Assembly: GCF_007991515.1 (NCBI RefSeq)
Contig: NZ_BJYM01000003.1
Coordinates: 288,844-352,843, forward strand
DNA from: Oceanobacillus sojae
Lineage (GTDB): Bacteria; Bacillota; Bacilli; Bacillales; Amphibacillaceae
Direction: 5' to 3'
DNA length: 64,000 nt
The translations under genes were made by a program, and so were the position numbers. Each line of letters starts with the position of its first letter. Position 1 is the first letter of the stretch. The notes below the pieces were generated by a model. The model saw nothing but the letters and a program-made list of their open reading frames with translations. It did not search any database and was not told the origin of the DNA. Below are positions 62,726 through 64,000 of the stretch, one piece after another.

Positions 62726-62859
62726 AAAAACAATTCCTTTACAACGTATTTTTAAATACACAAGAAATCATTCTATCAAAGAAGACATGGGAATGTAAAG
62801 CTATTTTTAATATCAAAGTAAATCAAGCAGTTCTAATGCGGGATTTAAATTTGATAGTT

Positions 62860-63336
62860 TTAAGTAAACTGTTTTTTCATTTTTCTTATATAAACAATTT
62901 GTCCAATATGATAGGCATTATGTGTTGCTGCATTACTGATTAAATTCCACCATTCAGCTTCTACGGGAAATCCGGGAACGATGGAGTCCAACTTTTGATT
63001 ACTATTAATAAGCTTTTGCCAATTTAAAATGGTGTTTAATAAGTCGTTTTTTAAATCAGAAAATGACTGTCCACTAGAGACTTGGAAGGTATCTGCGTTA
63101 TCTTCTATTGCTTTAACAGCTTGAACATCAGATTGTTCATATCTGGTTTGCCATACTCTATTCCAATAAATGAGGTGGTATGTAATTTCGGCAATACAGT
63201 GGCTGTCTTTATCAGGTTTCCAAAATGCTTCTTTCTCTGTAACTCCTTCAACAGCCTGCTCAAAAGAAAGATACCAGCTTTGGTCATTCGCATTTGCTAA
63301 CAACTGGTCCAGTAAAACACTTTTAGCATGAGTCAT
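62860..63336 (-). CDS. DinB/YfiT-family protein
   Basis: This 158-aa four-helix bundle protein has three His expected of the DinB metal site: in EITYHLIYWN (near residue 50), THNAYHIGQIV (near 135-140). DinB-fold proteins include thiol transferases and unknowns. ATG 63336 is eleven bases after AAGGGA; TTG 63345 is too close. It is a lone gene. Confidence 0.75.
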   Translation of the reverse strand: MTHAKSVLLDQLLANANDQSWYLSFEQAVEGVTEKEAFWKPDKDSHCIAEITYHLIYWNRVWQTRYEQSDVQAVKAIEDNADTFQVSSGQSFSDLKNDLLNTILNWQKLINSNQKLDSIVPGFPVEAEWWNLISNAATHNAYHIGQIVYIRKMKKQFT

Positions 63337-63569
63337 TGATATCAAATCCCTTCGTTTGTATTAAATAACATTTCTATATATACATTCAAAGCCTTTAAAT
63401 CTGACACTATATTTTATACAAAGTAATAGATAAAGATAAATAAAATTCCACATAAAAAATTTAGAAATATTTGTTATAATTATATATTAACTTAGAATGA
63501 CTTAATAATAAATGTGTGTTACTTATGATGTTGAATTGAATGAAACCATTTTAAATAAGGAGTGAAAAA

Positions 63570-64000
63570 ATGCTGAGAGAAGCGAACAGAGAAGATATAG
63601 ATCATGTTGCCTGTTTAGCAAAAATGTTATGGTCAAAAAATGAGCTCGGCACATTAAAAGAGGAATTCAAGAGTTATTTAGACGATAAACATGCATGTAT
63701 TTTGTTAGCTATTGATAAGGAGAAGGCTATCGGGTTCGCGCAATGTCAGCTGAGATTTGATTATGTCGAAGGAACAAAAACATCACCAGTCGGCTATTTA
63801 GAAGGAATTTTCGTCAAGGAATCACATAGAAATAATGGATATGCAAGAGAATTAGTAAAGGCTTGTGAGCGCTGGGCAGAAGAGCAGGGCTGCATTGAAT
63901 TTGCAAGTGATTGTTCCATAGATAATGAAGAAAGCCTCGCCATGCACCTCCGTCTTGGTTTTATGGAAGCCGGGAGAATAATTTGTTTTAAGAAATCATT
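63570..64000 (+). CDS. Aminoglycoside 6'-N-acetyltransferase-like GNAT protein (partial at window end)
   Basis: 143 codons are visible without a stop, nearly the whole length of an AAC(6') (about 145-150 aa). Acetyl-CoA motif: GIFVKESHRNNGYARELVKACERWAEEQG, and the AAC(6')-typical ASDCSIDNEESLAMHLRLGFMEAGRIICFKK. Chromosomal members of this family may or may not act on aminoglycosides. AAGGAG at 63557-63562 precedes ATG 63570. Confidence 0.78.
   Translation, partial: MLREANREDIDHVACLAKMLWSKNELGTLKEEFKSYLDDKHACILLAIDKEKAIGFAQCQLRFDYVEGTKTSPVGYLEGIFVKESHRNNGYARELVKACERWAEEQGCIEFASDCSIDNEESLAMHLRLGFMEAGRIICFKKS

Noticed and set aside
1..64000. CRISPR arrays, tRNA or rRNA genes, prophage or IS transposase genes
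   Set aside because: I looked for regular repeat-spacer patterns, tRNA-like cloverleaves and transposase motifs and found none that could be supported.

Overview
The window reads as low-GC Gram-positive chromosomal DNA from a Bacillaceae-type organism. I would guess the Oceanobacillus/Virgibacillus neighbourhood, but only from gene style. Evidence for this: AGGAGG ribosome sites, frequent TTG/GTG starts, lipoprotein boxes, cre-like sites, a class III fructose bisphosphatase and a Listeria/Enterococcus-style ethanolamine locus. No rRNA, tRNA, CRISPR array or phage genes were seen. Starts were set by ribosome-site position, so several genes begin inside the longest open frame.

Layout. 1-4.1 kb: end of a glycerol-3-phosphate/glycerophosphodiester ABC importer (ugpA end, ugpE, ugpB) followed by one cytosolic and one exported glycerophosphodiester phosphodiesterase. 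4.2-10.6 kb: single genes (AraC-type regulator, GNAT, AadA-like nucleotidyltransferase, carboxylesterase, small DUF3918-like protein, a broken Rpn-family nuclease gene, a YeeE/YedE transporter). 10.9-19.2 and 19.6-28.5 kb: two adjacent polyol loci, each led by an MtlR/BglG-type PRD activator and carrying separate galactitol-type PTS IIA, IIB and IIC genes. The first adds a zinc dehydrogenase, a DhaK/DhaL pair without DhaM, and a RhaD-like aldolase. The second adds two zinc dehydrogenases, a GatY/Fba-like class II aldolase and an FGGY kinase. Neither gene set matches a textbook pathway.

28.8-38.2 kb: HAD phosphatase, 5'-nucleotidase behind a phosphonate-type ABC importer (phnD, phnC, two phnE), an unknown exported protein with a cre site, and histidinol-phosphatase. 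38.3-45.2 kb: Leloir genes galK-galE-galT, an aldose-epimerase-like gene and fbp.

45.3-60.5 kb: an ethanolamine-utilisation microcompartment locus: adenosylcobalamin riboswitch RNA, eutG, eutV, eutW, eutA, eutB, eutC, eutL, a BMC-Rho_N-like fusion, eutM, a PduL-type phosphotransacylase, eutN, eutH, eutS, eutP, a 68-aa protein, eutE and a second eutM. I find three paired-hairpin sites for the antiterminator EutV (before eutG, eutV and eutA). Each hairpin has a six-base loop with A at position 1 and G at position 4, and each second hairpin overlaps the 5' arm of a strong terminator. The leader RNA also holds two further A1/G4 hexaloop hairpins. In the working model, ethanolamine activates EutW, which activates EutV to read through the terminators. 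Without B12 the riboswitch RNA reads through and its hairpins trap EutV. The enzymes turn ethanolamine into acetaldehyde, acetyl-CoA, acetyl-phosphate and ethanol inside the shell. A roughly 270-bp palindromic element sits between eutE and the last shell gene, flanked by a 14-bp direct repeat that duplicates the ribosome site. 60.5-64 kb: malate dehydrogenase, an MFS transporter, a DinB-like protein and the start of an AAC(6')-like acetyltransferase.
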